A stretch of 64,000 bases of DNA from Bacteroides sp. (GCA_014802325.1 JAAVCK010000005.1:124001-188000), one strand, 5' to 3'. Shown: positions 18,679 through 29,252, counted from the stretch's first letter. Notes: a model not told the origin generated them from the sequence alone. A program made the numbers and translations.

Positions 18679-19650
18679 ATGCTAAAGGCCGGTATAATTG
18701 GCGGCTCCGGATATGCCGCAGGAGAACTAATGAGAATACTCATCAATCACCCCGACGTGATTATCGCCTGGGTCAACTCGCGCACCGTAGCCGGAATGCG
18801 CGTAGCCGACGTGCATCCGGGTCTTATCGGAGAGACCGACATGGTGTTCACCTCCGATATCGACCTCGAAGACATCGACGTGCTCTTCTGCTGCCGTCCG
18901 GCAGGAAAGACCCGCGAATTTCTTGAGACTCACGACATTCCCGAAAATCTGCGCATCATCGATCTGGCCCGCGACTATCGCATAGAAAGTCCCGACCACG
19001 ACTTCGTATACGGACTGCCCGAACTCAACCGCAAGCCTATGGTGCGCGGCGCCCGCCACGTGGCCAATCCAGGCTGCATAGCTATGGCGATAGAGCTATC
19101 GCTGGCGCCTCTGGCCAAAAACATGCTCCTCAACAGCGAGATACACTCCACCGTAATCACCGGAAGCACTTCAGCCGGGGCCGAACATCGCCCGTCGTCG
19201 CACTACTCGTGGCGCAACGACAATATGGTAGTATACCGACCCTTTTCCCACCAGCAGCTCCCCGAGATACGGCAGACTCTTCTGGCCATGCAGCCCAGCT
19301 TCAATGCCCGGCTCAACCTCATACCCATGCGAGGACCTTTCTCGCGCGGTATCATTGCCGTCACTTATCTCGACTGCCCCATAAGCCTCGAAGAAATCAT
19401 CAGACTTTACGACGAATACTACGACGATCACAACTTCACATTCATATCGTCGAAAATACCTGACCTGAAAGACGTGGTCAACACCAACAAGTGTATCATC
19501 CACCTCGATCATATTGACGGCAAACTGATCATAACCACCGTAATCGACAATCTTCTTAAAGGAGGAGCCGGAACGGCCGTACACAACATGAACCTCCTTT
19601 TCGGACTTCAGGAGACCACCGGACTCACAATGAAAGCCTCGGCATACTAA
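18679..19650 (+). CDS. argC: N-acetyl-gamma-glutamyl-phosphate reductase
   Basis: A 323-residue ArgC, the third step of arginine synthesis, reducing N-acetylglutamyl phosphate with NADPH. The nucleotide-binding GIIGGSGYAAGELMR is at the N-terminus, the catalytic cysteine is in VANPGCIAM, and the C-terminal NLLKGGAGTAVHNMNLLFG is typical. It stands apart from other arginine genes, between waaA and gtrA, which is unusual compared with clustered arg genes in many relatives. The residue after NPGC is isoleucine, where many relatives have Phe or Tyr. Confidence 0.94.
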   Translation: MLKAGIIGGSGYAAGELMRILINHPDVIIAWVNSRTVAGMRVADVHPGLIGETDMVFTSDIDLEDIDVLFCCRPAGKTREFLETHDIPENLRIIDLARDYRIESPDHDFVYGLPELNRKPMVRGARHVANPGCIAMAIELSLAPLAKNMLLNSEIHSTVITGSTSAGAEHRPSSHYSWRNDNMVVYRPFSHQQLPEIRQTLLAMQPSFNARLNLIPMRGPFSRGIIAVTYLDCPISLEEIIRLYDEYYDDHNFTFISSKIPDLKDVVNTNKCIIHLDHIDGKLIITTVIDNLLKGGAGTAVHNMNLLFGLQETTGLTMKASAY

Positions 19651-19653
19651 ACC

Positions 19654-20091
19654 ATGAGCGCACACCTCGACAATAAAGACATCTACCAGTTTGCCCGCTA
19701 CATAGTGGTGGGTGTGCTCAACACACTCGTCACCCTTCTGGTGATCTACCTCTGCAAATCATGGCTCGGTATCAACCTTTGGATTTCCAACGCACTGGGC
19801 TACATAGCCGGAGTAATCAACTCGTTTCTTTGGAATAAGATTTGGGTATTCCGCTCTCGCGACACCGGCTATCGCAGCGAAGCCCTCCGATTCGCTGTAG
19901 GGTTTGCCGTATGCTACGCCCTGCAATTCGGTGTCACATGGATGCTCAACGCCATGATAGGCCACATCGAATGGGATATCACACCCTCATTCACCATCAG
20001 CGGCTACGGCATCGCCACCATCATAGGCATGGGCGTCTACACCGTTGCCAACTTCATCTTCAACCGCCTCATCACCTTCCGCACCTCCTGA
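19654..20091 (+). CDS. GtrA-family membrane protein
   Basis: A 145-residue protein with four predicted membrane helices (for example YIVVGVLNTLVTLLVIYL and FAVGFAVCYALQFGVTWML) and the GtrA pattern RY.VVGVLNT...NSFLWNKIWVF. Family members are thought to help move polyprenyl-linked sugars across the inner membrane during glycan modification. It starts 3 bp after argC stops. No partner glycosyltransferase is adjacent. Confidence 0.85.
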   Translation: MSAHLDNKDIYQFARYIVVGVLNTLVTLLVIYLCKSWLGINLWISNALGYIAGVINSFLWNKIWVFRSRDTGYRSEALRFAVGFAVCYALQFGVTWMLNAMIGHIEWDITPSFTISGYGIATIIGMGVYTVANFIFNRLITFRTS

Positions 20092-20172
20092 CCCGACGGC
20101 TACGCGAAGACAATGCGCTTATTTTACGCAACTTTTTTCATCGAGATAGTAAGATAATCAGCAATTTTTATC

Positions 20173-20180
20173 TATCTTTG
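20173..20180 (+). promoter_or_regulatory. -7 box (TATCTTTG) of the GH13 gene
   Basis: TAnnTTTG 78 bp upstream of the ATG at 20259, in the AT-richer gap after gtrA. Confidence 0.5.
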
Positions 20181-20258
20181 CAACCAGGCGTGGTGACATT
20201 GCGCCTTGAATTTTCATATCATACTTTTTACCTAATTTATTTTTTACATTTACTCCTG

Positions 20259-23063
20259 ATGAAGTTTCCTTTTTTCCGACTGATGCTGATGGCCGCATTG
20301 TGGTGCGTGGCCCCGGCTTTGGCCGCACAGGTGGTGACTACCACTCCGCCCATCGTGCAGACCAACTCTACCGACATCGTGATCACATTTCACGCCGACC
20401 GTGGCAACAAGGGGCTGATGAATCAACCCTCCACTGCCAAAATCTATGCCCACACCGGTGTGATCACCTCCAAATCCTCTTCGACAAGCGACTGGAAATA
20501 TGCCACGAGCTGGTCAACCAACCTGCCAAAATATGAGATGAAATATGTGGCTGCCAACACCTGGGAGCTTACCATACCGTCGATCGACTCTTTCTATGGC
20601 ATCACCGATGCTTCGGAAGTGGTGCAGAAACTCGCATTCGTGTTCCGCAACGCCGACGGCTCAAAGGAGGGCAAGGGCGACGGCAACAGTGATATTTTTG
20701 TCGACGTGCTTCCGGCCGGATTCCAGCTTGAGATCGTATCGTCGGCCGCCAACGGCGTGGTCATGACCTCCGCCCCCGTCACTTTCACCGCCTCTACCAC
20801 TGATAAAGCTGAGATCAATCTGTATCTCAACTCCACTTCGGGTACTCCTCTGAAAAGTGCTTCGGGTGTGACGTCGCTTGCCGTCGACCAGACATTCACC
20901 GCTCCCGGCACTTACCGCATCATAGCCACAGCCAAAAATTCGGCCGGCACTCTGCTCACCGAGGAAGCAGTGGTGACCCGTATCGAGGCCGCAGTTGAGT
21001 CGCCTTATCCCGGCGGCACTCCCAAACCAGGTCCCGTGGAAAATGCCGACGGATCAGTTACATTCTGCTTCCCCACTGTCAAAGACCGCACATCGTCGAT
21101 GGTGATCGTACCCTCATGGACAGGCTACGCCGTGACTGAGGAGTGCGTGATGAAACGCCACACCGTAGGCAACAACGTGTATTTCTGGACCACTATGACA
21201 GGTATTGACAAGAATACCGACAATCTCTATTACTACCTGGCCGACGGTGTGACTAAAGTGGGCGACCCCTACGCGCGTCTGATTCTCGACCCCTACTACG
21301 ACCAGTATATCTCGTCGGAAGTTTTCCCCGACCTGCCCGCATATCCCACCGCAAATGTGCAGAACGTGCCTTTAGGCATATACAATCCATCGCGCGAGGC
21401 TTACGACTGGAAAGTGAAATCATTTAAAGGCGTAGCGCAGGACGACCTGCTCGTCTACGAGCTGCTTATACGCGACTTTACCGGCACTGAAGGTCAGGCC
21501 AATGGCGAAGGTACCGTAGCAGGCGTGATTGAGAAGCTCGACTACATAAAAAGCCTCAACGTCAACGCTGTAGAGCTGCTTCCCATAATGGAATTCAACG
21601 GTAATCTCTCGTGGGGCTACAACACCAATTTCTATTTTGCACCCGACAAGGCCTACGGCACTCCCGCCGACTACCGCCGCCTTATCGACGAGTGCCACGC
21701 ACGCGGTCTTGCCGTGATACTCGACATCGTATTCAACCAGAGCGACGGTCTGCATCCCTGGTATCAGCTCTATCCCATCGCTTCCAATCCCTTCTACAAC
21801 GGCTCGGCTCCACATGCCTACAGTGTGCTCAACGACTGGAATCAAGACTGCGAACTTGTGCAGAAACAATGGGAAGACTGCCTCAAATATTGGCTTACCG
21901 AGTATAAGGTTGACGGCTTCCGCTTCGACCTCGTGAAAGGTCTGGGCGACAACTCAAGCTACGATAACACCTACAATGCCGCCACCAATACATTCGGCAC
22001 TCCCAGCGACGCCAACACCAACCGCTACAACGCGTCGCGTATCGCCCGCATGAAGACTCTTCACGCCGCCATGCGTACCGTGAACCCTGACGCTTATTTC
22101 ATCAACGAAAATCTCGCCGGGGCTGAAGAAGAAAACGCTATGGCCACCGACGGCGAGATCAACTGGGCCAATATCAACAACGAGTCATGCCAGTTTGCCA
22201 TGGGATTTAACACCAACGCATCGCTCAACCGCTTCTATGCACCGCTCGACAACCGCACCTGGGGCTCGACCGTAAGTTACGCCGAGAGCCACGACGAGGA
22301 GCGCATGGCCTACAAGCAGCGCATCTACGGCACACAGGGTGTACGCGGAAACACTGCCATGATGATGCGCCGACTCGGCTCCGTAGCCGCACAGATGATT
22401 CTCACTCCCGGCGCCCACATGCTATGGCAGTTCCAGGAATTCGGCGCCGACCAGACCACTAAAAATTCTGATGGCGGCAACAATACCGACAACAAGCGCA
22501 TTATCTGGTCATATCTTGACAATGCCGACCGCGCAGGGCTCAAGGAATCGTACACCGAACTGATGGGCATACGCGCCAATGCGCCCGAACTGTTTGACAA
22601 CAGCGCCACCGTCACCAACGTCAACCTCTCGGGATGGGACAACGGCCGCTCAGTAGCCCTCAAGTCGGCCGACGGTAAGGAACTCTACCTCTTTGTCAAT
22701 CCTAAGGTAAGCGACGCCGTGAGCATATCCACGCCCACTAATCTCAATACAGCCTCTTACCACCTCGTATCGGCCAGCTATGGCGTGACACCCACCCTCA
22801 ACGCCACATCCGTCACTCTTCCTGCCGGAGCGTTTGCCGTCTACGCCACCACCAACGTTTCAGGTATCGAAGAAGCCACCGTCGACACCGAAGCCGCTCC
22901 TATGATTTACGTCGATGGCCACAGCATAAAGGTGGAAGGCTACGCACTAGGTGAATACCCGGTATATAATCTCGCCGGAATCAAGGTTAACCCCGATGCC
23001 GTGACACCCGGTATCTACATCGTCACCGCCGGCACCCACACCGCCAAGATAGCCGTGCGCTGA
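20259..23063 (+). CDS. Secreted GH13 alpha-amylase-type glycoside hydrolase
   Basis: A 934-residue protein. I start it at ATG 20259, where a signal peptide begins (MKFPFFRLMLMAALWCVAPA, cleavage after ALAA). An upstream in-frame extension would run back through gtrA. The N-terminal third consists of beta domains that may bind starch. GH13 regions follow: ILDIVFNQ (about 488), GFRFDLVKG with the nucleophile Asp (about 555), the acid Glu in FINENL (about 615) and ESHDEE (about 675). The C-terminus (IYVDGHSIKVEG...PGIYIVTAGTHTAKIAVR) resembles a type IX secretion sorting domain, so it is probably exported to the surface. Alpha-glucan is the likely substrate; bond specificity is uncertain. Confidence 0.9.
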   Translation: MKFPFFRLMLMAALWCVAPALAAQVVTTTPPIVQTNSTDIVITFHADRGNKGLMNQPSTAKIYAHTGVITSKSSSTSDWKYATSWSTNLPKYEMKYVAANTWELTIPSIDSFYGITDASEVVQKLAFVFRNADGSKEGKGDGNSDIFVDVLPAGFQLEIVSSAANGVVMTSAPVTFTASTTDKAEINLYLNSTSGTPLKSASGVTSLAVDQTFTAPGTYRIIATAKNSAGTLLTEEAVVTRIEAAVESPYPGGTPKPGPVENADGSVTFCFPTVKDRTSSMVIVPSWTGYAVTEECVMKRHTVGNNVYFWTTMTGIDKNTDNLYYYLADGVTKVGDPYARLILDPYYDQYISSEVFPDLPAYPTANVQNVPLGIYNPSREAYDWKVKSFKGVAQDDLLVYELLIRDFTGTEGQANGEGTVAGVIEKLDYIKSLNVNAVELLPIMEFNGNLSWGYNTNFYFAPDKAYGTPADYRRLIDECHARGLAVILDIVFNQSDGLHPWYQLYPIASNPFYNGSAPHAYSVLNDWNQDCELVQKQWEDCLKYWLTEYKVDGFRFDLVKGLGDNSSYDNTYNAATNTFGTPSDANTNRYNASRIARMKTLHAAMRTVNPDAYFINENLAGAEEENAMATDGEINWANINNESCQFAMGFNTNASLNRFYAPLDNRTWGSTVSYAESHDEERMAYKQRIYGTQGVRGNTAMMMRRLGSVAAQMILTPGAHMLWQFQEFGADQTTKNSDGGNNTDNKRIIWSYLDNADRAGLKESYTELMGIRANAPELFDNSATVTNVNLSGWDNGRSVALKSADGKELYLFVNPKVSDAVSISTPTNLNTASYHLVSASYGVTPTLNATSVTLPAGAFAVYATTNVSGIEEATVDTEAAPMIYVDGHSIKVEGYALGEYPVYNLAGIKVNPDAVTPGIYIVTAGTHTAKIAVR

Positions 23064-23068
23064 TCTTT

Positions 23069-23169
23069 AAGGACAAATAGGACTATTGGGACAATTAGGA
23101 CATTTTTAACTTGCCCTAATTGTCCCATTTGTCTTAATTGTCCCATTTGTCTTAATTGTCCTAATAATC
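23069..23169. repeat. 9-bp repeats in both orientations forming a long hairpin
   Basis: Downstream of the amylase stop a run of 9-bp units (AGGACAAAT, AGGACTATT, GGGACAATT, AGGACATTT) is followed at 23117-23169 by units of opposite sense (AATTGTCCC, ATTTGTCTT, repeated). The two halves can pair into a hairpin of roughly 35 bp. It sits directly before the four-helix-bundle gene. Confidence 0.75.
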
Positions 23170-23190
23170 CCTCACCTCAATTATTCTATC

Positions 23191-23760
23191 ATGAAATCTT
23201 TCCTTCCGCCCTCCGGTGGGTATCGAAATCTTAAAGCCTATAAATACGCTGAGATTATACATGACTTAACAGTAATTTTCGTAGATAAATTCATTGAACG
23301 AGGCAGTCGCACACGTGACCAAATGGTGCAGGCGGCCAGAAGTGGCAAACAAAATATAGCAGAAGGTAGTATGGCTTCTATGACTTCCAAAGAGACCGAA
23401 ATCAAACTAACTAACGTTGCAAAAGCTTCGCTCGAAGAGCTTAAGATTGATTACGAGGACTTTATAAGACAACATAATCTGCCCCTATGGGGAAATAATC
23501 ATCAACGCACTGCCAAGCTGAAACATTATATTGAAAATAATGATTTTATCAATCAGCCGACAAAATACATTGCTCAGATGAATGGCGAAGAGTTTGCCAA
23601 TATGTGCATCACACTGATATATAAAACTACATATATGCTTGCCCGTCTTTTAGTAAAGCAGCAGGAACAATTTCTTGCTACGGGAGGCATAAAAGAGCAA
23701 ATGTATCGGGTCCGAATACAATACCGCAGCTCAAGTCATGCAACAGTTCAGGACAACTAA
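23191..23760 (+). CDS. Four-helix-bundle protein (23S rRNA intervening-sequence-protein family)
   Basis: A 189-residue protein of the family named after ORFs in 23S rRNA intervening sequences. The core is YKYAEIIHDLTVIFVDKF, then RDQMVQAARSGKQNIAEGS (about 43-61), the most conserved stretch of this family, then ETEIKLTNVAKASLEEL. Its molecular role is unknown. Composition is more AT-rich than its neighbours, and a 9-bp repeat hairpin lies just upstream, which suggests a mobile or frequently exchanged cassette. The C-terminal extension (from about residue 150) is longer than in minimal family members. Confidence 0.85.
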   Translation: MKSFLPPSGGYRNLKAYKYAEIIHDLTVIFVDKFIERGSRTRDQMVQAARSGKQNIAEGSMASMTSKETEIKLTNVAKASLEELKIDYEDFIRQHNLPLWGNNHQRTAKLKHYIENNDFINQPTKYIAQMNGEEFANMCITLIYKTTYMLARLLVKQQEQFLATGGIKEQMYRVRIQYRSSSHATVQDN

Positions 23761-23784
23761 ATGTAGAATTATTCAATCACCCTT

Positions 23785-25875
23785 TCACTTGCTCTTTTCC
23801 TCTACGAGTTCTTCCATCTTCATGATTTCGTCGCGCAGGCGGGCGGCTTCGATAAAGTCCATGCGCTTGGCCGCATCGACCATCTCTGTTCGCCGCTTGG
23901 TGATAAGCCTCTGCAACTCCTCAGCCCCCATATAACCTACCACCGGATCAGCGGCAAGGTCAACCTTCGTGCTGTATTCCTGCTCATAGGGTACGGGCTG
24001 ACGCGCATCGCCTCGCTTGGCGGCAGCCGGCTTGGTGGCTCCGCCTCCCTTGCGTCGCGGAGCAGCATCGTCGGCATCATCGTCTATACCGATTATGCGG
24101 TTGCGTGCCTTGACGATGGCCTGTGGAGTGATACCGTGCTCTTCATTATAAGCAAGCTGGATGGAGCGGCGGCGTGCCGTCTCGTCGATGGTGAGCTGCA
24201 TCGAGTCGGTAATCTTGTCGGCATACATGATTACGGTGCCGTTGAGGTTTCGGGCCGCACGTCCCACCGTCTGGGTCAGCGATCGGTGGCTGCGCAGAAA
24301 TCCCTCCTTGTCAGCATCGAGAATAGCCACAAGCGACACTTCGGGCAAGTCAAGACCTTCGCGAAGCAGATTGACGCCTATGAGCACGTCAAACACTCCC
24401 GAGCGAAGATCGTCGAGAATACGTATGCGGTCGAGCGTCTCCACGTCAGAATGAATATACGCAGTCTTGATACGCAGCTTCGACAAGTACTCGTTGAGCT
24501 CCTCGGCCATACGCTTGGTGAGAGTGGTGACCAGCACACGCTCGTCGCGATCTATGCGCTCGTTGATTTCATGCAGCAGATCGTCGATCTGATTCAGCGA
24601 CGGACGCACCTCTATCACCGGATCGAGCAGACCGGTAGGGCGGATCACCTGCTCCACCACCACTCCCTCGGAGCGCTCAAGCTCATAATCGGCAGGCGTG
24701 GCGCTGACATACATCACCTGAGGCGTCAGCCGCTCGAATTCCTCGAATTTCAGCGGGCGATTGTCAAGTGCGGCCGGGAGGCGAAATCCATACTCCACCA
24801 GATTGAGCTTACGCGATAGGTCGCCGCCATACATCGCTCTGACCTGCGGTATGGTGACATGGCTCTCGTCGATGATAGTGAGAAAATCCTTAGGAAAATA
24901 GTCGAGCAGACAGAACGGGCGCATACCCGGTTCGCGACCGTCGAAATACCGGCTGTAGTTCTCTATACCCGAGCAGTGACCCACCTCGCGAAGCATCTCC
25001 ACATCGTAGGTCACACGTTCGAGCAAGCGCTTGGCCTCAAGCTCCTTGCCCTCGCGGGTGAGAAATTCCACCTGAGTACCCAGGTCAAGCTCGATCTGAG
25101 CGATAGCGTTGCCCAGACGAGCCGGCGACGTCACAAACAGATTGGCAGGATAGATCTTAAACGAGTCGTGTGACCCGAGCGAGGTATTATCCTCTGACCT
25201 AATGGTCTTTATCGACTCTATCTCGTCGCCCCAGAAAGTCACACGCACGGTGATTTCCTCGTAGGCCAGACGGATGTCGACCGTGTCGCCCTTCACGCGG
25301 AAATTCCCGCGGCGGAGTTCGATCTCGTTGCGCGAGTAGAGCGAATTGACAAGGTCGCGCAGAAACTTGTTCCGCGAGATTTTCTGCCCCTGATGAATGT
25401 CTATCACATTCACCTCGAAGTCCTCCGGATTGCCCATACCGTAGAGACATGACACTGACGACACCACTATCACATCCTTTCGGCCTGACATAAGAGCCGA
25501 GATGGTAGCCAGACGCAACTTCTCGATTTCATCATTGATCATCAGGTCTTTCTCGATATACTTGTCGACCGACGGAATGTAGGCTTCGGGCTGATAATAG
25601 TCGTAATACGACACGAAATACTGCACCGAATTGTCGGGAAAAAACTGCTTGAACTCGCTGTAGAGCTGCGCGGCAAGAGTCTTGTTGTGACTGAGTATAA
25701 GCGTGGGCTTGTTGACACGCTCTATCACGTTGGCCATCGTAAACGTCTTGCCCGAGCCCGTCACACCGAGCAGAGTCTGAGCAGGATTGCCCGCATTGAC
25801 ACCGGCCGCAAGCGCGTCTATAGCCTGCGGCTGGTCGCCCGTAGGGCTGTATGCTGAGGAAAGTTTAAATTTCAT
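23785..25875 (-). CDS. uvrB: Excinuclease ABC subunit B
   Basis: A 696-residue UvrB, the damage-verifying helicase-like subunit of nucleotide excision repair. Walker A is GVTGSGKT (37-44), the beta-hairpin region contains YYDYYQPEAYIP (about 93), and the DEAD-like motif is IDESHVT. The helicase C domain contains QTVGRAARN, and the C-terminal UVR domain (about 650-690) binds UvrC. A Lys/Arg/Ala-rich linker (residues about 605-640) precedes the UVR domain. It is divergent from metG with separate -7 boxes. Confidence 0.97.
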   Translation of the reverse strand: MKFKLSSAYSPTGDQPQAIDALAAGVNAGNPAQTLLGVTGSGKTFTMANVIERVNKPTLILSHNKTLAAQLYSEFKQFFPDNSVQYFVSYYDYYQPEAYIPSVDKYIEKDLMINDEIEKLRLATISALMSGRKDVIVVSSVSCLYGMGNPEDFEVNVIDIHQGQKISRNKFLRDLVNSLYSRNEIELRRGNFRVKGDTVDIRLAYEEITVRVTFWGDEIESIKTIRSEDNTSLGSHDSFKIYPANLFVTSPARLGNAIAQIELDLGTQVEFLTREGKELEAKRLLERVTYDVEMLREVGHCSGIENYSRYFDGREPGMRPFCLLDYFPKDFLTIIDESHVTIPQVRAMYGGDLSRKLNLVEYGFRLPAALDNRPLKFEEFERLTPQVMYVSATPADYELERSEGVVVEQVIRPTGLLDPVIEVRPSLNQIDDLLHEINERIDRDERVLVTTLTKRMAEELNEYLSKLRIKTAYIHSDVETLDRIRILDDLRSGVFDVLIGVNLLREGLDLPEVSLVAILDADKEGFLRSHRSLTQTVGRAARNLNGTVIMYADKITDSMQLTIDETARRRSIQLAYNEEHGITPQAIVKARNRIIGIDDDADDAAPRRKGGGATKPAAAKRGDARQPVPYEQEYSTKVDLAADPVVGYMGAEELQRLITKRRTEMVDAAKRMDFIEAARLRDEIMKMEELVEEKSK

Positions 25876-25897
25876 ATTTCAAGCGATCTGTAACTTG

Positions 25898-25905
25898 CAA
25901 AGTTA
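25898..25905 (-). promoter_or_regulatory. -7 box (TAACTTTG) of uvrB
   Basis: TAnnTTTG on the minus strand, 22 bp before the uvrB ATG. Confidence 0.55.
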
Positions 25906-26008
25906 CGAAAATTCCCGGTCTGTCCCACCTCCCTCTAAGAAAATTTAACCATTGCATAGTCACCAAGCGCGATAGCCAATCAATATCAATCAATATCTCA
26001 CTTATATA

Positions 26009-26040
26009 TTTGCTTTCGCCGGGGAAATTTGTTAATTTTG
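26009..26040 (+). promoter_or_regulatory. Promoter of metG-ansA
   Basis: TTTG (26009-26012), 20-bp spacer, TAATTTTG (26033-26040). It supports the metG start at 26087 rather than at 26045, where the leader would be almost absent. Confidence 0.6.
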
Positions 26041-26086
26041 CACTTTGATACATAACAGGTTCGACAAAAATATATTCACTTCATAC

Positions 26087-28129
26087 ATGGAAAAGAATTT
26101 CAAACGTACACTTATAACCACCGCTCTCCCCTACGCCAACGGCCCGGTCCACATAGGTCACCTGGCCGGTGTATATGTTCCCGCCGACATCTATGCCCGC
26201 TATCTGCGCCTGCGCGGCGAAGATGTGATAATGATAGGCGGCAGCGATGAGCATGGTGTGCCCATCACTCTGCGCGCCCGCAAGGAAGGCATCACCCCTC
26301 AGCAGGTGGTTGACCGCTATCATACCATCATCAAGGACTCGCTCGAAGAACTGGGCGTGTCGTTTGACATATATTCCCGCACCACATCGGCCATACATCA
26401 CGACACCGCATCGGAATTTTTCCGCCATCTCTATGACAAGGGTGAGTTTACGGTGATGACCGAGGAGCAACCCTACGACGAGGCTACCGGCGAATTTCTG
26501 GCTGACCGCTATGTGGTGGGCACGTGTCCGCGCTGCGGCAACGAAAATGCCTATGGCGACCAGTGCGAGAAGTGCGGCTCGACCCTCTCGGTGAGCGAGC
26601 TTATCAATCCGCGCTCGGCCATGACCGGACTGCCCGTCAAGATGAAACCCACCACTCACTGGTATCTTCCCCTCGACAAGTGGGAGCCGGCTCTGCGCAG
26701 CTGGATTCTCGACGGTCACAAGGAGTGGAAGACCAACGTATATGGCCAGTGCAAATCATGGCTCGACGGCGGCTTGCAGCCGCGCGCCGTGAGCCGCGAC
26801 CTGAAGTGGGGCGTGCCCGTGCCCGTAGAGGGTGCCGAGGGCAAGGTGCTCTACGTGTGGTTTGACGCTCCAATCGGCTATATCTCCAATACCAAGGAGC
26901 TGCTCCCCGACTCGTGGGAGAAGTACTGGAAAGATCCCGAGACCCGTATCATCAACTTTATCGGCAAGGATAATATCGTGTTTCACTGCATCGTGTTCCC
27001 CGCCATGCTGATGGCTTACGGCGACGGATTCCAGCTGCCCGAGAATGTGCCCGCCAATGAGTTTCTGAATCTCGAAGGCGACAAAATTTCCACCTCGCGC
27101 AACTGGGCCGTATGGCTCCACGAATATCTCAAGGAGTTTCCCGGCAAGCAGGACGTGCTCCGCTACGTGCTCACAGCCAACGCTCCCGAGACAAAAGACA
27201 ATGACTTCACATGGGCCGACTTTCAGGCTCGCAATAATAATGAGCTCGTGGCCGTGCTCGGCAACTTCGTCAACCGCGCCGTGGTGCTCACCCACAAGTA
27301 TTTCGGCGGCGTGATTCCGGCCCCCGGTGCCGACACTCAGGCCGAGACCGAGCTGTGGGCCGAGGTGGCCCGTCTGAAAGAAGCTGTCAGCGAAAGCCTT
27401 GACAACTTCCGCTTCCGCGAAGCTCTCAAGGAAGCTATGGACATGGCCCGCGCCGGCAATAAATATCTTCAGGACACCGAACCCTGGAAGGTGGCCAAGA
27501 CCGACATGGCGCGCACTGCCACAATACTCTACAACGCGCTCAATCTCTGCGCCAATCTCGCTATCGTATTCGAGCCGTTCCTGCCCTTCTCAGCCGACCG
27601 TCTGGCCAAGATGGTAGGACTCAACGAAATGAGCTGGAACATACTCGGCGACCGCACACTGCTTCACCCCGAAGGCAAGGTGGCAGCAGCCGAACTACTT
27701 TTCGACAAAATAGAAGACGACGCCGTGGCCGCTCAGCTCAAGAAACTTTCCGACGCCCGCGAGGCCAACAAGATAGCCGCATGGCGTCCGGAGCCTCAGG
27801 CAGCCGATGTTGACATCGACACCTTCGGTCTGTGCGATCTTCGCGTAGGCACGGTGGTGGAATGTGAGAAAGTGCCCAAGGCCGACAAGCTGCTCCGCTT
27901 CCTCATCGACGACGGCATGGAAAAGCGCACCATCGTGTCGGGCATAGCCAAATACTATAACCCCGAGGAACTCGTGGGCCGTCAGGTATGCTTCATAGCC
28001 AACCTCCCGCCCCGCAAGCTGCGCGGCATCACGTCGCAGGGCATGATACTCTCGGTGGTCAATTCCGACGGCTCGCTCGTGCTCCTCCAGCCCTCAGCCG
28101 AAGTGGCTCCCGGCTCAAAAATAGGCTAA
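26087..28129 (+). CDS. metG: Methionine--tRNA ligase with C-terminal tRNA-binding domain
   Basis: A 680-residue class I synthetase that charges tRNA-Met. The HIGH motif is in [11 protein letters not shown], the zinc knuckle is CPRCG...CEKCG (about 145-165), and the KMSKS-type motif is KISTS. A C-terminal OB-fold tRNA-binding domain follows (about 580-680; [17 protein letters not shown]). I use ATG 26087 ([12 protein letters not shown]). An upstream in-frame ATG at 26045 would lie only a few bases after the -7 box. It is followed by ansA after 38 bp. Confidence 0.96.
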   Translation: MEKNFKRTLITTALPYANGPVHIGHLAGVYVPADIYARYLRLRGEDVIMIGGSDEHGVPITLRARKEGITPQQVVDRYHTIIKDSLEELGVSFDIYSRTTSAIHHDTASEFFRHLYDKGEFTVMTEEQPYDEATGEFLADRYVVGTCPRCGNENAYGDQCEKCGSTLSVSELINPRSAMTGLPVKMKPTTHWYLPLDKWEPALRSWILDGHKEWKTNVYGQCKSWLDGGLQPRAVSRDLKWGVPVPVEGAEGKVLYVWFDAPIGYISNTKELLPDSWEKYWKDPETRIINFIGKDNIVFHCIVFPAMLMAYGDGFQLPENVPANEFLNLEGDKISTSRNWAVWLHEYLKEFPGKQDVLRYVLTANAPETKDNDFTWADFQARNNNELVAVLGNFVNRAVVLTHKYFGGVIPAPGADTQAETELWAEVARLKEAVSESLDNFRFREALKEAMDMARAGNKYLQDTEPWKVAKTDMARTATILYNALNLCANLAIVFEPFLPFSADRLAKMVGLNEMSWNILGDRTLLHPEGKVAAAELLFDKIEDDAVAAQLKKLSDAREANKIAAWRPEPQAADVDIDTFGLCDLRVGTVVECEKVPKADKLLRFLIDDGMEKRTIVSGIAKYYNPEELVGRQVCFIANLPPRKLRGITSQGMILSVVNSDGSLVLLQPSAEVAPGSKIG

Positions 28130-28167
28130 TACGTAAGTTATCATCACCTCTCATCATCTCTCTGGTC

Positions 28168-29199
28168 ATGACAGCCCAACCACGCATCCTCATCATCTAC
28201 ACCGGCGGCACTATCGGAATGATTGAAAATCCCGATACGAAAGCCCTGCAACCATTTGATTTCAGCCATCTTATCGACAATGTGCCTAAAATCAAGATGC
28301 TCGACTACCGTATCGACAATATCCAGTTTGTGCCTATCGACTCAAGCGATATGGATCAGAACGGCTGGGCGCAGATAGCCACCGCCATCCGCGATAATTA
28401 CGACAATTACGATGGCTTCATGGTGCTCCACGGCACTGACACGATGGCCTATACGGCATCGGCGCTGTCGTTTATGCTCGGCAATCTGAGCAAGCCCGTA
28501 ATCATCACCGGCTCACAGCTCCCCATAGGCGAAGTGCGCACCGACGGTGAGGAAAATCTCATCACCGCACTCCAGATAGCCGCCGCACGCAATAGCGATG
28601 GCAAACCCATGGTGCAGGAGGTGGCGATACTGTTTGAAAACTATCTGTGGCGTGGCAACCGCTCCACAAAGATGAGCGCTGATAACTTCAACGCATTCAA
28701 GAGCAACAATTACCCGCGCCTGGCCCGCATAGGTCTGGGCATAAACTACGAGGAAGACCATCTGCTCCGCCGGAAGGAGCACCTGCCCCTCGATGTGCGC
28801 ACGGTGATGGATCAGGCCGTAATGTTTATCGAACTCAACCCCGGCATGACCCACGCCACACTCCGCCATCTGCTTGCCACCCCCGGCATAAAGGGCATAG
28901 TGCTGCGCACATTCGGCGCCGGCAACGGCCCCACGGCCGAATGGTTTCTCGACGAGATACGCTCAGCCGTGGAGCGCGGTATAGTGATAGTCAACGTGAC
29001 ACAGTGTGTCAACGGCGGCGTGCACTCGAAGCGCTACGTGTCAGGCGACCGTCTGCTGTCGGCCGGCGTAATATCAGGTCACGATATGACCTCCGAAGCG
29101 GCCATCACCAAACTGATGTATCTCTTCGGTCTCGGCCTGAGTCCCGCCGAAGTATCCTGCCGGATGGAAGAAAACATCTGTGGTGAGATCACCGTCTGA
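28168..29199 (+). CDS. ansA: Type I L-asparaginase
   Basis: A 343-residue enzyme that hydrolyses asparagine to aspartate and ammonia. The first catalytic threonine is in IYTGGTIGM (about residue 15), and the second is in the VLHGTDTMAYTASALSFM block. No signal peptide is present, so it is cytoplasmic as expected for type I. I start at ATG 28168: longer frames run back into metG. It ends near a 21-bp inverted repeat that probably terminates its transcript. Confidence 0.93.
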   Translation: MTAQPRILIIYTGGTIGMIENPDTKALQPFDFSHLIDNVPKIKMLDYRIDNIQFVPIDSSDMDQNGWAQIATAIRDNYDNYDGFMVLHGTDTMAYTASALSFMLGNLSKPVIITGSQLPIGEVRTDGEENLITALQIAAARNSDGKPMVQEVAILFENYLWRGNRSTKMSADNFNAFKSNNYPRLARIGLGINYEEDHLLRRKEHLPLDVRTVMDQAVMFIELNPGMTHATLRHLLATPGIKGIVLRTFGAGNGPTAEWFLDEIRSAVERGIVIVNVTQCVNGGVHSKRYVSGDRLLSAGVISGHDMTSEAAITKLMYLFGLGLSPAEVSCRMEENICGEITV

Positions 29200-29252
29200 C
29201 CCTCAAGATCTACACCCCTCCACATAAGAGGCTGTGTCGTAATTAAGGTTTA

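Noticed and set aside
19842-20258. N-terminal extension of the GH13 gene
   Set aside because: It reads through gtrA in another frame and is His/Arg/Pro-rich. The signal peptide begins at 20259.
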